Below are positions 15,169 through 22,700 of a stretch of 24,461 nt of DNA, in pieces. Origin of the DNA: UBA288 sp050178135 (GTDB lineage: Archaea > Halobacteriota > Methanomicrobia > Methanomicrobiales > Methanospirillaceae); assembly GCA_050178135.1 (NCBI GenBank), contig JBFXGJ010000030.1, forward strand, positions 1 through 24,461. Direction: 5' to 3'. How positions within the stretch are numbered: the stretch's first letter is position 1; every line of letters begins with the position of its first letter. The translations under genes were made by a program, and so were the position numbers. Below the pieces are notes generated by a model. That model saw nothing but the letters and a program-made list of their open reading frames with translations. It was not told where the DNA came from and did no database searches.

Positions 15169-15186
15169 CCGGGTTCAATAACCCGG
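15169..15186. repeat. Perfect hairpin in the origin
   Basis: CCGGGTT-CAAT-AACCCGG, a 7-bp stem with a 4-base loop, preceded by the pyrimidine tract TCTCTCTA. It may be a structural element of the origin. It lies 271 bases beyond the moaB start codon, on the upstream side, so it is not the end of that gene. Confidence 0.55.
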
Positions 15187-15380
15187 GAGTATGTGAGAAC
15201 CGGGCGAGCGAATGGCTGAACCAGAGGTGTTCACCGCCTAACTCCCCTCCGTACCTGGATCATCCGGGTGATTATCGAGGTCCCGACACCAGGTTTACAC
15301 CGCCACGACAGCTCTTCGCCGATGCTTTGATCGCCCTCTTCCGGTGGTGTGATTCTCCTTTGAAGGGGCTGCGATCGCAC

Positions 15381-15603
15381 GTTTTTGACCATGACCATCA
15401 CCTCATAACCCTCCTGTCATCCAGATTCTGCCCGATTGATCGTCATGATTACGATCTTCTGGATCGGTTTTTCACGGTCCAGGAACGATCTCGATCCAGG
15501 TTTTTCGGCATATCGCCAGTTTGAACGTCGTTTTTCCATCTCTGAACTGATCAGGTTTTTCTAGTACAAGAGCTATAATTACCAAATGCTCGTATTTTTT
15601 ACG
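15381..15603. other. T-tract array and AT-rich core (candidate DNA unwinding element)
   Basis: T5 or T6 tracts at 15382-15386, 15468-15472, 15501-15505, 15531-15535, 15556-15560 and 15595-15600. Three of them share the octamer GGTTTTTC and one has CGTTTTTC. Spacings in the inner group are 33, 30, 25 and 39 bases, roughly three helical turns on average. The right end is the most AT-rich stretch of the region and ends in the small dyad CGTA-TTTTT-TACG (15591-15603). Confidence 0.55.
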
Positions 15604-15637
15604 TGGAGGACGGGATCGTCATACTCGTCTCCAGAGG

Positions 15638-15658
15638 TTCCACAGGAAACAAAGGGGT
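15638..15658 (+). repeat. Origin recognition box 2
   Basis: TTCCACAGGAAAC followed by AAAGGGGT differs from box 1 at one of 21 bases (T to A in the dyad). It reads rightward and is followed by GGGGGTCCCG. Confidence 0.85.
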
Positions 15659-15781
15659 GGGGGTCCCGTCCCCAGATCCGGCATTGATCGGTTCTCTCTT
15701 CTGCGTGAAGAATACCCGGTAGCAGGTTCGGCGCTACGCCGGATCCCTTTCCGCGCTGGTGGATCTTGATCGTGATCGGAT

Positions 15782-15802
15782 CTCCAGTGGAAATAAAGGG
15801 GT
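15782..15802 (+). repeat. Origin recognition box 3
   Basis: CTCCAGTGGAAAT followed by AAAGGGGT, reading rightward and followed by CCCGG. Four GATC sites at 15762, 15768, 15774 and 15779 run directly into its left edge. Confidence 0.85.
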
Positions 15803-15860
15803 CCCGGCCCATACGTCTGGGATTACGAAAGATCCCTGTCCATTAGCCGCACTCCAGGCA

Positions 15861-15881
15861 CTCCACTGGAAACAGGGGGGT
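15861..15881 (+). repeat. Origin recognition box 4
   Basis: CTCCACTGGAAAC followed by AGGGGGGT, reading rightward and followed by TCTCAGGACCCCGG, which resembles the distal block of box 1. It lies about 30 bases before the cdc6 TATA box and about 70 bases before the cdc6 ATG. Confidence 0.8.
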
Positions 15882-15911
15882 TCTCAGGACCCCGGTCAAC
15901 GAGGTGGATCA

Positions 15912-15950
15912 CCTTAATAGAGACCGAATGCCAAAGTACAGCTTCCAGTG
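15912..15950 (+). promoter_or_regulatory. cdc6 promoter with a half recognition box at the start codon
   Basis: CCTTAATA (15912-15919) is a plausible TATA box, predicting a transcript start near 15940-15945. CTTCCAGTG (15942-15950), the left half of an origin recognition box, covers that point and ends three bases before the ATG at 15954. This suggests that Orc1/Cdc6 could control its own gene. No ribosome site is visible. Confidence 0.45.
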
Positions 15951-15953
15951 CAC

Positions 15954-17252
15954 ATGACTCAGGACCCCCCGCCCAGTGAGAATCCCTCCCTCGGTCTCTT
16001 CAAGAAGTACCTGACCGAGCATGCGCGGATCTTCAAGAATCGGGAGGTGCTGCGGCACTCGTACCGTCCCCAGATTCTACCGCATAGAATGCCCCAGATC
16101 AACGAGATCGCCTCGATCCTTGCTCCTTCTCTCCGGAACGAGACCCCGTCCAACATCCTGATCTACGGGAAGACCGGCACCGGGAAGACCGCGTGCGTGC
16201 GGTACGTCGGGAGCGAGCTCGAGTCGGCCTCGAACCAGACCTCGCTCTGCACGGTGGTGCACATCAACTGCGAAGTGATCGATACGCAGTACCGGGTGCT
16301 CGCTCAGATCGCAAAGGACATCGAACACCCGGAGGAACTGTCGTCGGACAAGCTCCGACCCCACATCCCGATGACCGGCTGGCCGACCGACCAGGTCTAC
16401 CTCGAGTTGAAGAACCAGCTCGAGGCACGCGGCGGGGTGCTCGTCATCGTGCTCGACGAGATCGACAAGCTCGTCAAGAAGAGCGGCGACGACACACTCT
16501 ACAACCTGACCCGGATCAACTCGGACCTGAAGGCCTCCAAGGTCTGCATCATCGGGATCTCGAACGACCTCTCCTTCAAGGACTTCCTCGACCCGCGGGT
16601 TCTCTCCTCTCTCTCCGAGGAGGAGATCGTCTTTCCGCCCTACAACGCTCCTCAGCTCTGCGATATCCTCCAGCAGCGCGCAGAGCAGGCGTTCATGGAG
16701 AGCACCCTCGACGACGGCGTGATCCCGCTCTGCGCTGCCCTCGCGGCGCAGGAGCACGGCGATGCACGCCGGGCCCTGGACCTCCTCCGAATCTCGGGGG
16801 AGCTCGCCGAGCGCGAGTCCTCCCACGAGGTCGGCGAACGGCACGTCAAGATGGCCCAGGCAAAGATCGAGACAGACTCGATGATCGAGTGCATCTCCAC
16901 CCTGCCGACACAGTCGAAGGTCGTGCTTTACTCGATGATCCTGCTCGAACAGCTCGGGCAGGCGATCTTCACTTCGGGCGAGGTCTGCCGTGTCTACCAG
17001 GAGGTGGCGACGGCGCTCGAGCTGGACGTCCTGACCAATCGGCGGATCACCGACCTGATCAGCGAGTTGAACATGCTCGGGGTGATCAATACGCGGGTCG
17101 TCTCGCGCGGACGCTACGGTCGGACCAAGGAGATGTGGTTCGATGCGAACTCGGGCAAGATCCAGGAGGTCATCACGAAGGACCCGCGGTTGACCGAACA
17201 GGGTCTCGCCCAGATGGACAAGACCTGGGTCAAGAAGACACTCCGGTGGTGA
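15954..17252 (+). CDS. cdc6: Orc1/Cdc6 replication initiator
   Basis: 432 residues from ATG 15954; a GTG at 15948 would add two residues. The protein binds origin recognition boxes as an AAA+ ATPase and recruits the MCM helicase. Motifs: LIYGKTGTGKTACVRYV (69-85, Walker A at 72-79), VIVLDEIDKLVKK (164-176, Walker B), sensor 1 IIGISNDLSF (199-208), sensor 2 HGDARRALDLLR (268-279), then a winged-helix DNA-binding domain from about 310 to the end (for example TNRRITDLISELNMLGVINTRVV). The N-terminal segment YRPQILPHRMPQINEIASIL, which contacts DNA in the family, is intact. The gene adjoins its probable target origin, and a half recognition box lies at its start. It is followed without a gap by the Lrp gene, whose ribosome site uses the cdc6 TGA. 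Confidence 0.97.
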   Translation: MTQDPPPSENPSLGLFKKYLTEHARIFKNREVLRHSYRPQILPHRMPQINEIASILAPSLRNETPSNILIYGKTGTGKTACVRYVGSELESASNQTSLCTVVHINCEVIDTQYRVLAQIAKDIEHPEELSSDKLRPHIPMTGWPTDQVYLELKNQLEARGGVLVIVLDEIDKLVKKSGDDTLYNLTRINSDLKASKVCIIGISNDLSFKDFLDPRVLSSLSEEEIVFPPYNAPQLCDILQQRAEQAFMESTLDDGVIPLCAALAAQEHGDARRALDLLRISGELAERESSHEVGERHVKMAQAKIETDSMIECISTLPTQSKVVLYSMILLEQLGQAIFTSGEVCRVYQEVATALELDVLTNRRITDLISELNMLGVINTRVVSRGRYGRTKEMWFDANSGKIQEVITKDPRLTEQGLAQMDKTWVKKTLRW

Positions 17253-17260
17253 TGGTACAC

Positions 17261-17755
17261 ATGGACGCAACCGATACAACACTCGTACAGCTGCTCGAAG
17301 AGAACAGTCGCATTCCGACCTCGGAGCTCGCCGCGATGCTCGCGGTGCCGGCCCCCGAGGTCGAGGAGCGGATCCGCACCCTCCAGGCAGAGGGCGTGAT
17401 CCGGCGTTTTACCGCGATCGTGGACCGGGGACGCTCCGGCCAGGCAGAGGTCTCGGCGATCATCGAGCTGAAGGTCTCGCCCGAGCGCGACCATGGCTAC
17501 GACCGGCTCGCGGAGCGGATCGCCCGGTTCGATGAGGTCCGGTCGGTCCGACTGATCACCGGTACGTACGACCTCCACGTCCTGGTCACCGGGCGGGACA
17601 TGCAGGAGATCGCCCGGTTCGTCTCCGAGCACATCGCCCCGATGGAGCGGATCCGCGAGACGGCGACGCACATCATCATGAAGTCGTACAAGGAGAACGG
17701 GACACTCATGGTCGGTCGAGACGGCGGCGGCGAACGGCAGCCGTTCTCGTTCTAG
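17261..17755 (+). CDS. Lrp/AsnC-family transcriptional regulator
   Basis: 164 residues. The N-terminal helix-turn-helix (about 1-50) reads DTTLVQLLEENSRIPTSELA then the recognition helix and VIRRFTAIVD, and the C-terminal RAM ligand-binding domain (about 63-143) includes VRLITGTYDLHVLVTGRDM. Such proteins bind an amino acid or related effector and act as dimers or octamers on promoters. ATG 17261 has GGTGA (17248-17252) eight bases ahead; ATG 17252, overlapping the cdc6 stop, is the alternative. The stop is TAG. It is followed after nine bases by the aminotransferase gene, so the natural guess is that it responds to, or controls, amino-acid metabolism of which that enzyme is part. Co-transcription with cdc6 is likely. 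The effector cannot be read from the sequence. Confidence 0.9.
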   Translation: MDATDTTLVQLLEENSRIPTSELAAMLAVPAPEVEERIRTLQAEGVIRRFTAIVDRGRSGQAEVSAIIELKVSPERDHGYDRLAERIARFDEVRSVRLITGTYDLHVLVTGRDMQEIARFVSEHIAPMERIRETATHIIMKSYKENGTLMVGRDGGGERQPFSF

Positions 17756-17764
17756 GTGGATACC

Positions 17765-18967
17765 ATGCGCGACCCAGTCTCACGGGCAGCCCGCGCGATC
17801 CCCCCCTCGGGGATCCGGCGGTTCTTCGACCTGGTCCAGACCATGGACGACGTGATAAGCCTGGGCGTCGGGGAGCCCGACTTCTCGACCCCGTGGAAGG
17901 CGATCGATGCCTGCATGGTCGCCCTCGAGCAGGGCCAGACCTCGTACACCTCGAACCGGGGAATGCCGGCCCTCCGCGAACAGATCGCCGATGAACTTGC
18001 CCGCGATTTCGGGCTCTGTTACGACCCCGAGACCGAGATGATCATCACCACCGGAGTCTCGGAGGGTCTCGACATCACGATCCGGGCGGTCACGGACCCG
18101 GGCGACGAGGTGCTCGTCGCCCAGCCGTCCTACGTCTCGTACGCCCCCTGCGTGACCCTGGCAGGGGGTGTTCCCGTCCCGGTGCCGTGCCTGGAGCGCG
18201 ACCGGTTCCGCCTTATCCCCGACCAGCTGATGGAGCGGGTGACGCCGAAGACGAAGGCCCTGGTCATGAACTTCCCCAACAACCCCACGGGGGGCGTGAT
18301 GACCGCGTCCGACATCAAGGGGGTGGCGGACGTGGTCGAGGACCACGACCTCGTCCTCCTCTCGGACGAGGTCTACTCGGAGCTGAGCTACGAGCAGGCC
18401 CACGTGCCGGCGGCGACGATCGGCTCGCTGCGCGAGCGGACCATCACCCTGAACGGGTTCTCGAAGTCGTACGCGATGACCGGGTGGCGGATCGGGTACG
18501 TCTGCGCCCCGCCGGATCTCGCGGACGCCGCCCTCAAGATCCACCAGTACGTGATGCTCTGCGCCCCGAGCATGGGCCAGGTGGCGGCGCTCGCAGCGCT
18601 CCGCTCGGCGAGGGCCGAGAAGGACGCGATGGTCGAGGCGTATCGCCTGCGTCGGAACCTCTTCGTCGAGGGGCTGAACCGGGCAGGTCTCCCCTGTCAC
18701 ATGCCGGCGGGGGCGTTCTACGCGTTCCCATCGGTCGCATCGACCGGGCTCTCCGACGTAGAGTTCGCCGAGCAACTCCTGGCCGAGGAGCACGTCGCGG
18801 TTGTCCCGGGCTCGGTCTTCGGCGAGGGCGGCGCCGGGCACGTCCGGTGCGCCTACGCGGTCTCGCGCGAGGACCTGGTCGAGGCGGTCAACCGGATCGA
18901 GCGGTTCGTCGCGACGCTCGCGGACCGGCCGGCGCCGGCGGTCGAGGTCCGGCAGCCGGCCACCTGA
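17765..18967 (+). CDS. Class I/II pyridoxal-phosphate aminotransferase (aspartate/aromatic type)
   Basis: 400 residues, the normal length for fold-type I aminotransferases of the aspartate aminotransferase subgroup. The cytoplasmic enzyme moves an amino group between an amino acid and a 2-oxo acid. Visible are ISLGVGEPDFSTP (31-43), the Tyr pair region SYTSNRGMPALR (60-71), NFPNNPTGGVM (169-179) with the cofactor Asn, LSDEVYSEL (199-207) with Asp201 and Tyr204, the Schiff-base Lys234 in NGFSKSYAMTGWRIGYV, and a C-terminal Arg in GHVRCAYAVS that should hold the substrate carboxylate. ATG 17765 has GGTGG (17755-17759) five bases ahead; a GTG at 17756 is also in frame. Aspartate, branched-chain or aromatic substrates cannot be told apart by eye. 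It ends the cdc6-lrp-aminotransferase run. Confidence 0.92.
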   Translation: MRDPVSRAARAIPPSGIRRFFDLVQTMDDVISLGVGEPDFSTPWKAIDACMVALEQGQTSYTSNRGMPALREQIADELARDFGLCYDPETEMIITTGVSEGLDITIRAVTDPGDEVLVAQPSYVSYAPCVTLAGGVPVPVPCLERDRFRLIPDQLMERVTPKTKALVMNFPNNPTGGVMTASDIKGVADVVEDHDLVLLSDEVYSELSYEQAHVPAATIGSLRERTITLNGFSKSYAMTGWRIGYVCAPPDLADAALKIHQYVMLCAPSMGQVAALAALRSARAEKDAMVEAYRLRRNLFVEGLNRAGLPCHMPAGAFYAFPSVASTGLSDVEFAEQLLAEEHVAVVPGSVFGEGGAGHVRCAYAVSREDLVEAVNRIERFVATLADRPAPAVEVRQPAT

Positions 18968-18981
18968 CCGGGTGTATCCCC

Positions 18982-18987
18982 TTTTTT
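18982..18987 (+). terminator. Poly-T terminator after the aminotransferase gene
   Basis: A T6 run 15 bases after the TGA, with GC-rich sequence before it. Archaeal RNA polymerase commonly ends at such T-runs. The gene converges with the response-regulator gene here. Confidence 0.45.
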
Positions 18988-19029
18988 GAGCCTCGGGTCG
19001 CCGGCACCAGATCTCCTAACCTGGAACGT

Positions 19030-19398
19030 TCAGCTCCGAAGGGCCAGATCGATCGCAACCCGCAGGTCGTCGTCCCCGAACGGCTTTATGATGAAGCCAT
19101 TCGGCTTCGTCGCCTTTGCCCGCTCGAGGGTCGGCCCGTCGGAGTGGGAAGTGACGTAGACGACGGGGATGCTGAACCCTTTCTTGATCATCGACGCCGT
19201 CTCGATGCCGTCGATCTCTCCCTGGATGTTGATGTCCATCAGGACGAGATCCGGCCGGTTCTGAACAACCATCTCCATCGCCTCTGCCCCGGTTGACGCC
19301 CGGCCGCAGACAGTGTACCCGAGGTTATTGAGTCGCCAGTCCAGCACCCTCGCGATGATGTCGTCGTCCTCGACGACCAGTATGGCTCCCTTCGTCAT
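19030..19398 (-). CDS. Single-domain response regulator (receiver only)
   Basis: 122 residues made up of one CheY-like receiver. The acidic pocket is Asp11/Asp12 (VVEDDDI), the phosphoacceptor is Asp55 in LVLMDINIQGEIDG, the switch Thr83 is in VVYVTSHSD, and Lys105 is in IIKPF. The IQGEIDGIE loop is typical of receivers paired with PAS-rich kinases in methanogens. There is no output domain, so it must act by protein contact or as a phosphate shuttle. ATG 19398 has a GGAGGG ribosome site a few bases ahead, and a TATA-like TTAATAGG on the minus strand (19451-19458) could give it its own promoter. The membrane kinase gene lies immediately upstream, making it the probable partner. Confidence 0.92.
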   Translation of the reverse strand: MTKGAILVVEDDDIIARVLDWRLNNLGYTVCGRASTGAEAMEMVVQNRPDLVLMDINIQGEIDGIETASMIKKGFSIPVVYVTSHSDGPTLERAKATKPNGFIIKPFGDDDLRVAIDLALRS

Positions 19399-19460
19399 TT
19401 CCAGACCCTCCGTCGTTCCAGTTCTGTCACTCTATCGTCCACCTTGATCACCTATTAAGA

Positions 19461-19931
19461 TCATTTAACGAACCGGTACGCCCCGCGGGGGATCTGGATC
19501 TCGAACCGTGCCCCGGACCCGTAGATCCCGTTCTCAAGGATCGTGATCCTGGTGATCCCCAGGATCTCCCGGCTGAGGAAGAGGCCCATACCGGTATTTC
19601 TCCCGACCCCGTGTTTGAAGATCTGTACCTTCTGGTCGTCGGGGATCCCGACTCCATCGTCCTCGCAGACGAGGGTGAATCCTTCGTCGGAGACGAGGAG
19701 GAAGAACCGGATTTTCGTGACCGACCCACCGTAGCGTATCGCATTATCGACCAGATTATAGAAGACCTTCTCCACCATCGGGTCGGCGTAGATCTCGGTG
19801 TTCAACAGTTCGATCACGATAGCCGGCCCGGCCCGCTCGAAGGCCGAAGCGACCCCCCCGAGGATCTCGAGCACGTTCTGCCACCGCGGGAGGTGGACGC
19901 CTACCTCCTGGTACTCCTTGGTGAACGCGAC
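19461..19931 (-). pseudogene. Severed ATPase domain of the membrane histidine kinase
   Basis: This stretch continues in the same frame after the TAG at 19932-19934 and encodes the C-terminal 156 residues of the kinase. It opens with VAFTKEYQEVGVHLPRWQ, which matches the corresponding part of the other kinase in the window (LEFTKTYQELGVDAPAW), then NLVDNAIRYGG (N box), CEDDGVGIPDDQK (G1 box) and GMGLFLSREILGI (G2 box), and ends in TGA. Without read-through it could only be made from an internal start such as the GTG at 19872-19874, which would still cover most of the ATPase fold. I therefore call it a broken portion of the gene, with the caveat that a sequencing error or a functional split is possible. 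Confidence 0.7.
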
Positions 19932-22664
19932 CTACCGCTGGATCAGGCCGGTCAGGTCCCGGATGTCCTGGAGGAGGGCCAGTCGCTCTTCGGGGGAGCG
20001 GGTGGCCTCCGCCATGTCGACGCACCCGAGCAGCCCGGTGATCGTGTTCAGGATATCATGCCGGGTGATGTTGTTCATCAGGTTCAGCTTCTTGTTGGCA
20101 AGCTCGATCGCCTCCTCGGCCCGTTTTCGCTCCGAGATGTCGCGGATCACCCCGAAGGTCCCGATCGGTCGTCCGTGCGTGTCGAGCTGGAGGTAACTCT
20201 TCGCCTCGACCCAGAAGGCGTTGTTCCACCGGTCCAGCACCCTGAACATCGCCTCGAACCGGGCGTTCGCATGGATATCCCTCGCGTGGTCGGCTGCGAT
20301 GCGGGGCCGCTCGTCCGGATGGACGAGCGTGAAGATCGAGCGACCGAGCAGGTCCTGCTCCAGGTAGCCGTAGCGGTTGACCTGCGGGGAGACGTAGGTG
20401 ACGGTGCCGTCCAGGGAGGCAGAGAAGAGGATGTCCGGGTTGTTCTCGGTGAGGGCCCGGTACTTCTCCTCGCTCTCGCGGAGCGCTCTCTCGATCTCCT
20501 TCTGCTCCGTGACGTCCGTGATCGTCCCGACCCAGTCGGTCTCCTCCTCTGGCCGATCGACGAGAGCGACGGCCTGTCCATGAAGCCAGCGGACGCCCCC
20601 ACCAGGGTTGATGTACCGGGTCTCGCCGGTCACAAGCCGCCGTTCGCGGACTGCGTCGACCACCCGTGCGAGGACCCCCTCCCGGTCAAGGGGAGCGAGG
20701 ATGTCCGCCCAGTGCCGGCCATAAAGCACCTCCGGCGAAAGACCAAGGATCCGGTGACACGTGTCGTTCGCGAAGACGAATCGCCCGCCCGAGTCCAGAC
20801 GGAAGACCCCGACAGGAGAGGCCTGGAGGATGCCGGAGATCAGCTCGGTACTCTCCCGAAGCTCCTCTTCCACCCGGTGCCGCGCAGTGTTGTCCTTGAA
20901 GCCGAGGAGTGTGCAGATCTGCCCGCTTAGCGTAACGGGAGCGGCGGTGAGAAGTACCGACCGCTCCTCGCCGCTCCGGGTGACCAGGATCCCCTCAGTC
21001 TCGAGGGCGGGCCTGACCTCCCCCGTGAGCGGCCCCTCCCCATTTCCGGCCGATCGTACCACCTCGCCGAAGGCCCGCCCGACCACCTCAACCCGGTCGG
21101 CCCCTATCATCGAGAGCGACGCCGGGTTCGCGTCCAGGATTCGTTCAGTCTCCTGGTCCACGACCAGTATGCCGATAGGAACCGAGGCGAGGAGAGATCG
21201 GAGGTAGTCCTGGCTCTCGAGCAGGGCCTCCTCGAGGGCGAGGCGATCCGAAAGGTCGAAGATACTTCCCCGGACGCCGACGCAGCTTTCGTTCTCGAGG
21301 ATCGGTGCTGAGTTGACGAAGGCGCGCAGACGTGTCCCGTCCCGTCGGACCATCGAGTAGATTCCCCCCGGGGAGGCCTCGCCGGCGAGCACGAGGTCCA
21401 TCGCCCGGTGCATCCGCTCGTGGTCGGTGGGTTCGATGAAGCTCTCTGCAGGGTGGTGCCGGTCGAGGTCATCACTGTCCAGGCCGAAGACCTCGAGACC
21501 CATCCGGTTTATATAGGTGAGCCGGCCACTGGTGTCCAGCTCGAAGATCACCTGGGGGAGGAGATCGGCCATTCCCCGAAACCGGGCCTCGCTCGCGACG
21601 AGCCGTGCCTGGGTGGTGTAGATTGTGTCCAGGGTCCGGTTGATATCGGAGGCGAGCCCGGAGAGTTCGTCATCACCCCCGATCTCGACTCGGTGTGATG
21701 AGTCCTCCTCGTCGACGGCCCGGCGGACCTGTCGACGGAGCGTCCCGATCCGGGAGAGGACGAGCCGGTCGAGGATGAAGACCTGGACCGCCCCGGAGGC
21801 GATGACGATCCCGAGGAGTGCCAGGATAAACTGCAGGGTCGTCTGGAGCCCCTGCTGGTAGATACTACGAGGCTGGACGACCTCGAGGACAAGGGCGTCC
21901 CTGCCGTGGATGTCCTGGAGGAGGGTGTACCCGGCGATGGTCCCTGTATCCACCATGGAGACGACGCCCGGCGATCCGGGCTCCGCGGCGGCGAGGGTCG
22001 CGAGGATGGAGGGTTCCAGGTGTCTGTCTCCAGGCATGACAAGCCGGAGCTCGTGGCCGGTGAGCGCTGCCGGGGGCACCACCATCTCGGCGTCGAGGAA
22101 CCGCCCCATGACGACGACACCTCTCGGCTCACCGGAGAAGTCCGTCCGGACGATCGGGCGAGATGCGACCACCATCGGGCGTCCCTCCACCACGAGGAGA
22201 CCGCGCATTCCTCCCGCCGGATCCGTCACGTTCGCGAGTGGCCCCGCCGGGACCAGCTCCCTGGCAAGGGTATCGGGGAGGGCAACCATCGTATGGTTCC
22301 GGGTGTCGTACGAGCCTCCATAGAGGATGCGGCCCTGGCGGTCAGCGATCATCACGACATCCAGGCGCAGGTTGTGATAGACCGTCTCCTCAGGCATCAG
22401 GTTCGAGGAGATGAAGTCGGGGCGCTCTCCCCCGACGAACGCGTACGTGTCGTCCCAGGGCCCCCAGTCACTGGCGAGGGCGGAGAGAGAGGCTGCCTCC
22501 TCCACGATCCGAAACCGGGCCAGGTCCAGGTCCTGCATCACATACCGGCGCTCGAGATCACTGTAGTTATCGAGACTGAATATGACGGCAAAACCGCTGA
22601 TGGCTACCGTGGCGATGGCCAGCAGGAGGGCGAGGGCGAGGAGAGTGCGGGACCGAAGCTTCAT
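19932..22664 (-). CDS. Membrane sensor histidine kinase CHASE4-HAMP-PASx4, cut by an in-frame TAG before the ATPase
   Basis: 910 residues to the TAG. ATG 22664 is followed by a membrane segment (about 8-30), an outside CHASE4-type sensor (31-273; signature SDWGPWDDTYAF at 65-76), a second membrane segment (about 275-298), HAMP (299-352), four PAS domains (about 357-475, 485-600, 604-725, 732-850) and the phosphoacceptor box NITRHDILNTITGLLG with His869. The frame stops at codon 911, where the other kinase in the window has Gln (RQLEFTK against R-stop-VAFTK), consistent with CAG changing to TAG. The ATPase domain follows in frame, so the full gene would be 1067 codons. A TATA box (22701-22708) and GTGA ribosome site precede the ATG. 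As it stands the protein cannot phosphorylate itself unless the downstream part is made separately. The receiver gene follows. Confidence 0.85.
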   Translation of the reverse strand: MKLRSRTLLALALLLAIATVAISGFAVIFSLDNYSDLERRYVMQDLDLARFRIVEEAASLSALASDWGPWDDTYAFVGGERPDFISSNLMPEETVYHNLRLDVVMIADRQGRILYGGSYDTRNHTMVALPDTLARELVPAGPLANVTDPAGGMRGLLVVEGRPMVVASRPIVRTDFSGEPRGVVVMGRFLDAEMVVPPAALTGHELRLVMPGDRHLEPSILATLAAAEPGSPGVVSMVDTGTIAGYTLLQDIHGRDALVLEVVQPRSIYQQGLQTTLQFILALLGIVIASGAVQVFILDRLVLSRIGTLRRQVRRAVDEEDSSHRVEIGGDDELSGLASDINRTLDTIYTTQARLVASEARFRGMADLLPQVIFELDTSGRLTYINRMGLEVFGLDSDDLDRHHPAESFIEPTDHERMHRAMDLVLAGEASPGGIYSMVRRDGTRLRAFVNSAPILENESCVGVRGSIFDLSDRLALEEALLESQDYLRSLLASVPIGILVVDQETERILDANPASLSMIGADRVEVVGRAFGEVVRSAGNGEGPLTGEVRPALETEGILVTRSGEERSVLLTAAPVTLSGQICTLLGFKDNTARHRVEEELRESTELISGILQASPVGVFRLDSGGRFVFANDTCHRILGLSPEVLYGRHWADILAPLDREGVLARVVDAVRERRLVTGETRYINPGGGVRWLHGQAVALVDRPEEETDWVGTITDVTEQKEIERALRESEEKYRALTENNPDILFSASLDGTVTYVSPQVNRYGYLEQDLLGRSIFTLVHPDERPRIAADHARDIHANARFEAMFRVLDRWNNAFWVEAKSYLQLDTHGRPIGTFGVIRDISERKRAEEAIELANKKLNLMNNITRHDILNTITGLLGCVDMAEATRSPEERLALLQDIRDLTGLIQR

Positions 22665-22700
22665 GGATCACGCGGTATCTACTAGATTCGATCCCCCGCG

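Larger units (their letters stand above)
14899..15953. other. Chromosomal replication origin (oriC) next to orc1/cdc6
   Basis: About 1,050 bases without a credible gene between moaB and cdc6. Four near-identical origin recognition boxes occur, one on the left reading leftward (15011-15031) and three on the right reading rightward (15638, 15782, 15861), so they face outward from a central AT-rich core. The core (about 15381-15605) holds repeated T5-T6 tracts and the lowest GC content of the region, as expected of an unwinding element. A G-quadruplex motif (15074-15100) and a perfect hairpin (15169-15186) lie between the left box and the core. Archaeal origins are typically next to orc1/cdc6 and carry such inverted boxes, so the call rests on both content and place. 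Confidence 0.88.

Noticed and set aside
15327..15812. Two short open frames inside the origin (15327-15524 plus, 15579-15812 minus)
   Set aside because: They have no family-like sequence or ribosome site. The minus-strand one simply translates two origin boxes, giving a repeated GRDP peptide.
19932..19934. Pyrrolysine reading of the kinase TAG
   Set aside because: TAG serves as the normal stop of at least four neighbouring genes. The position matches an ordinary Gln in the paralogue, and no read-through element is visible.
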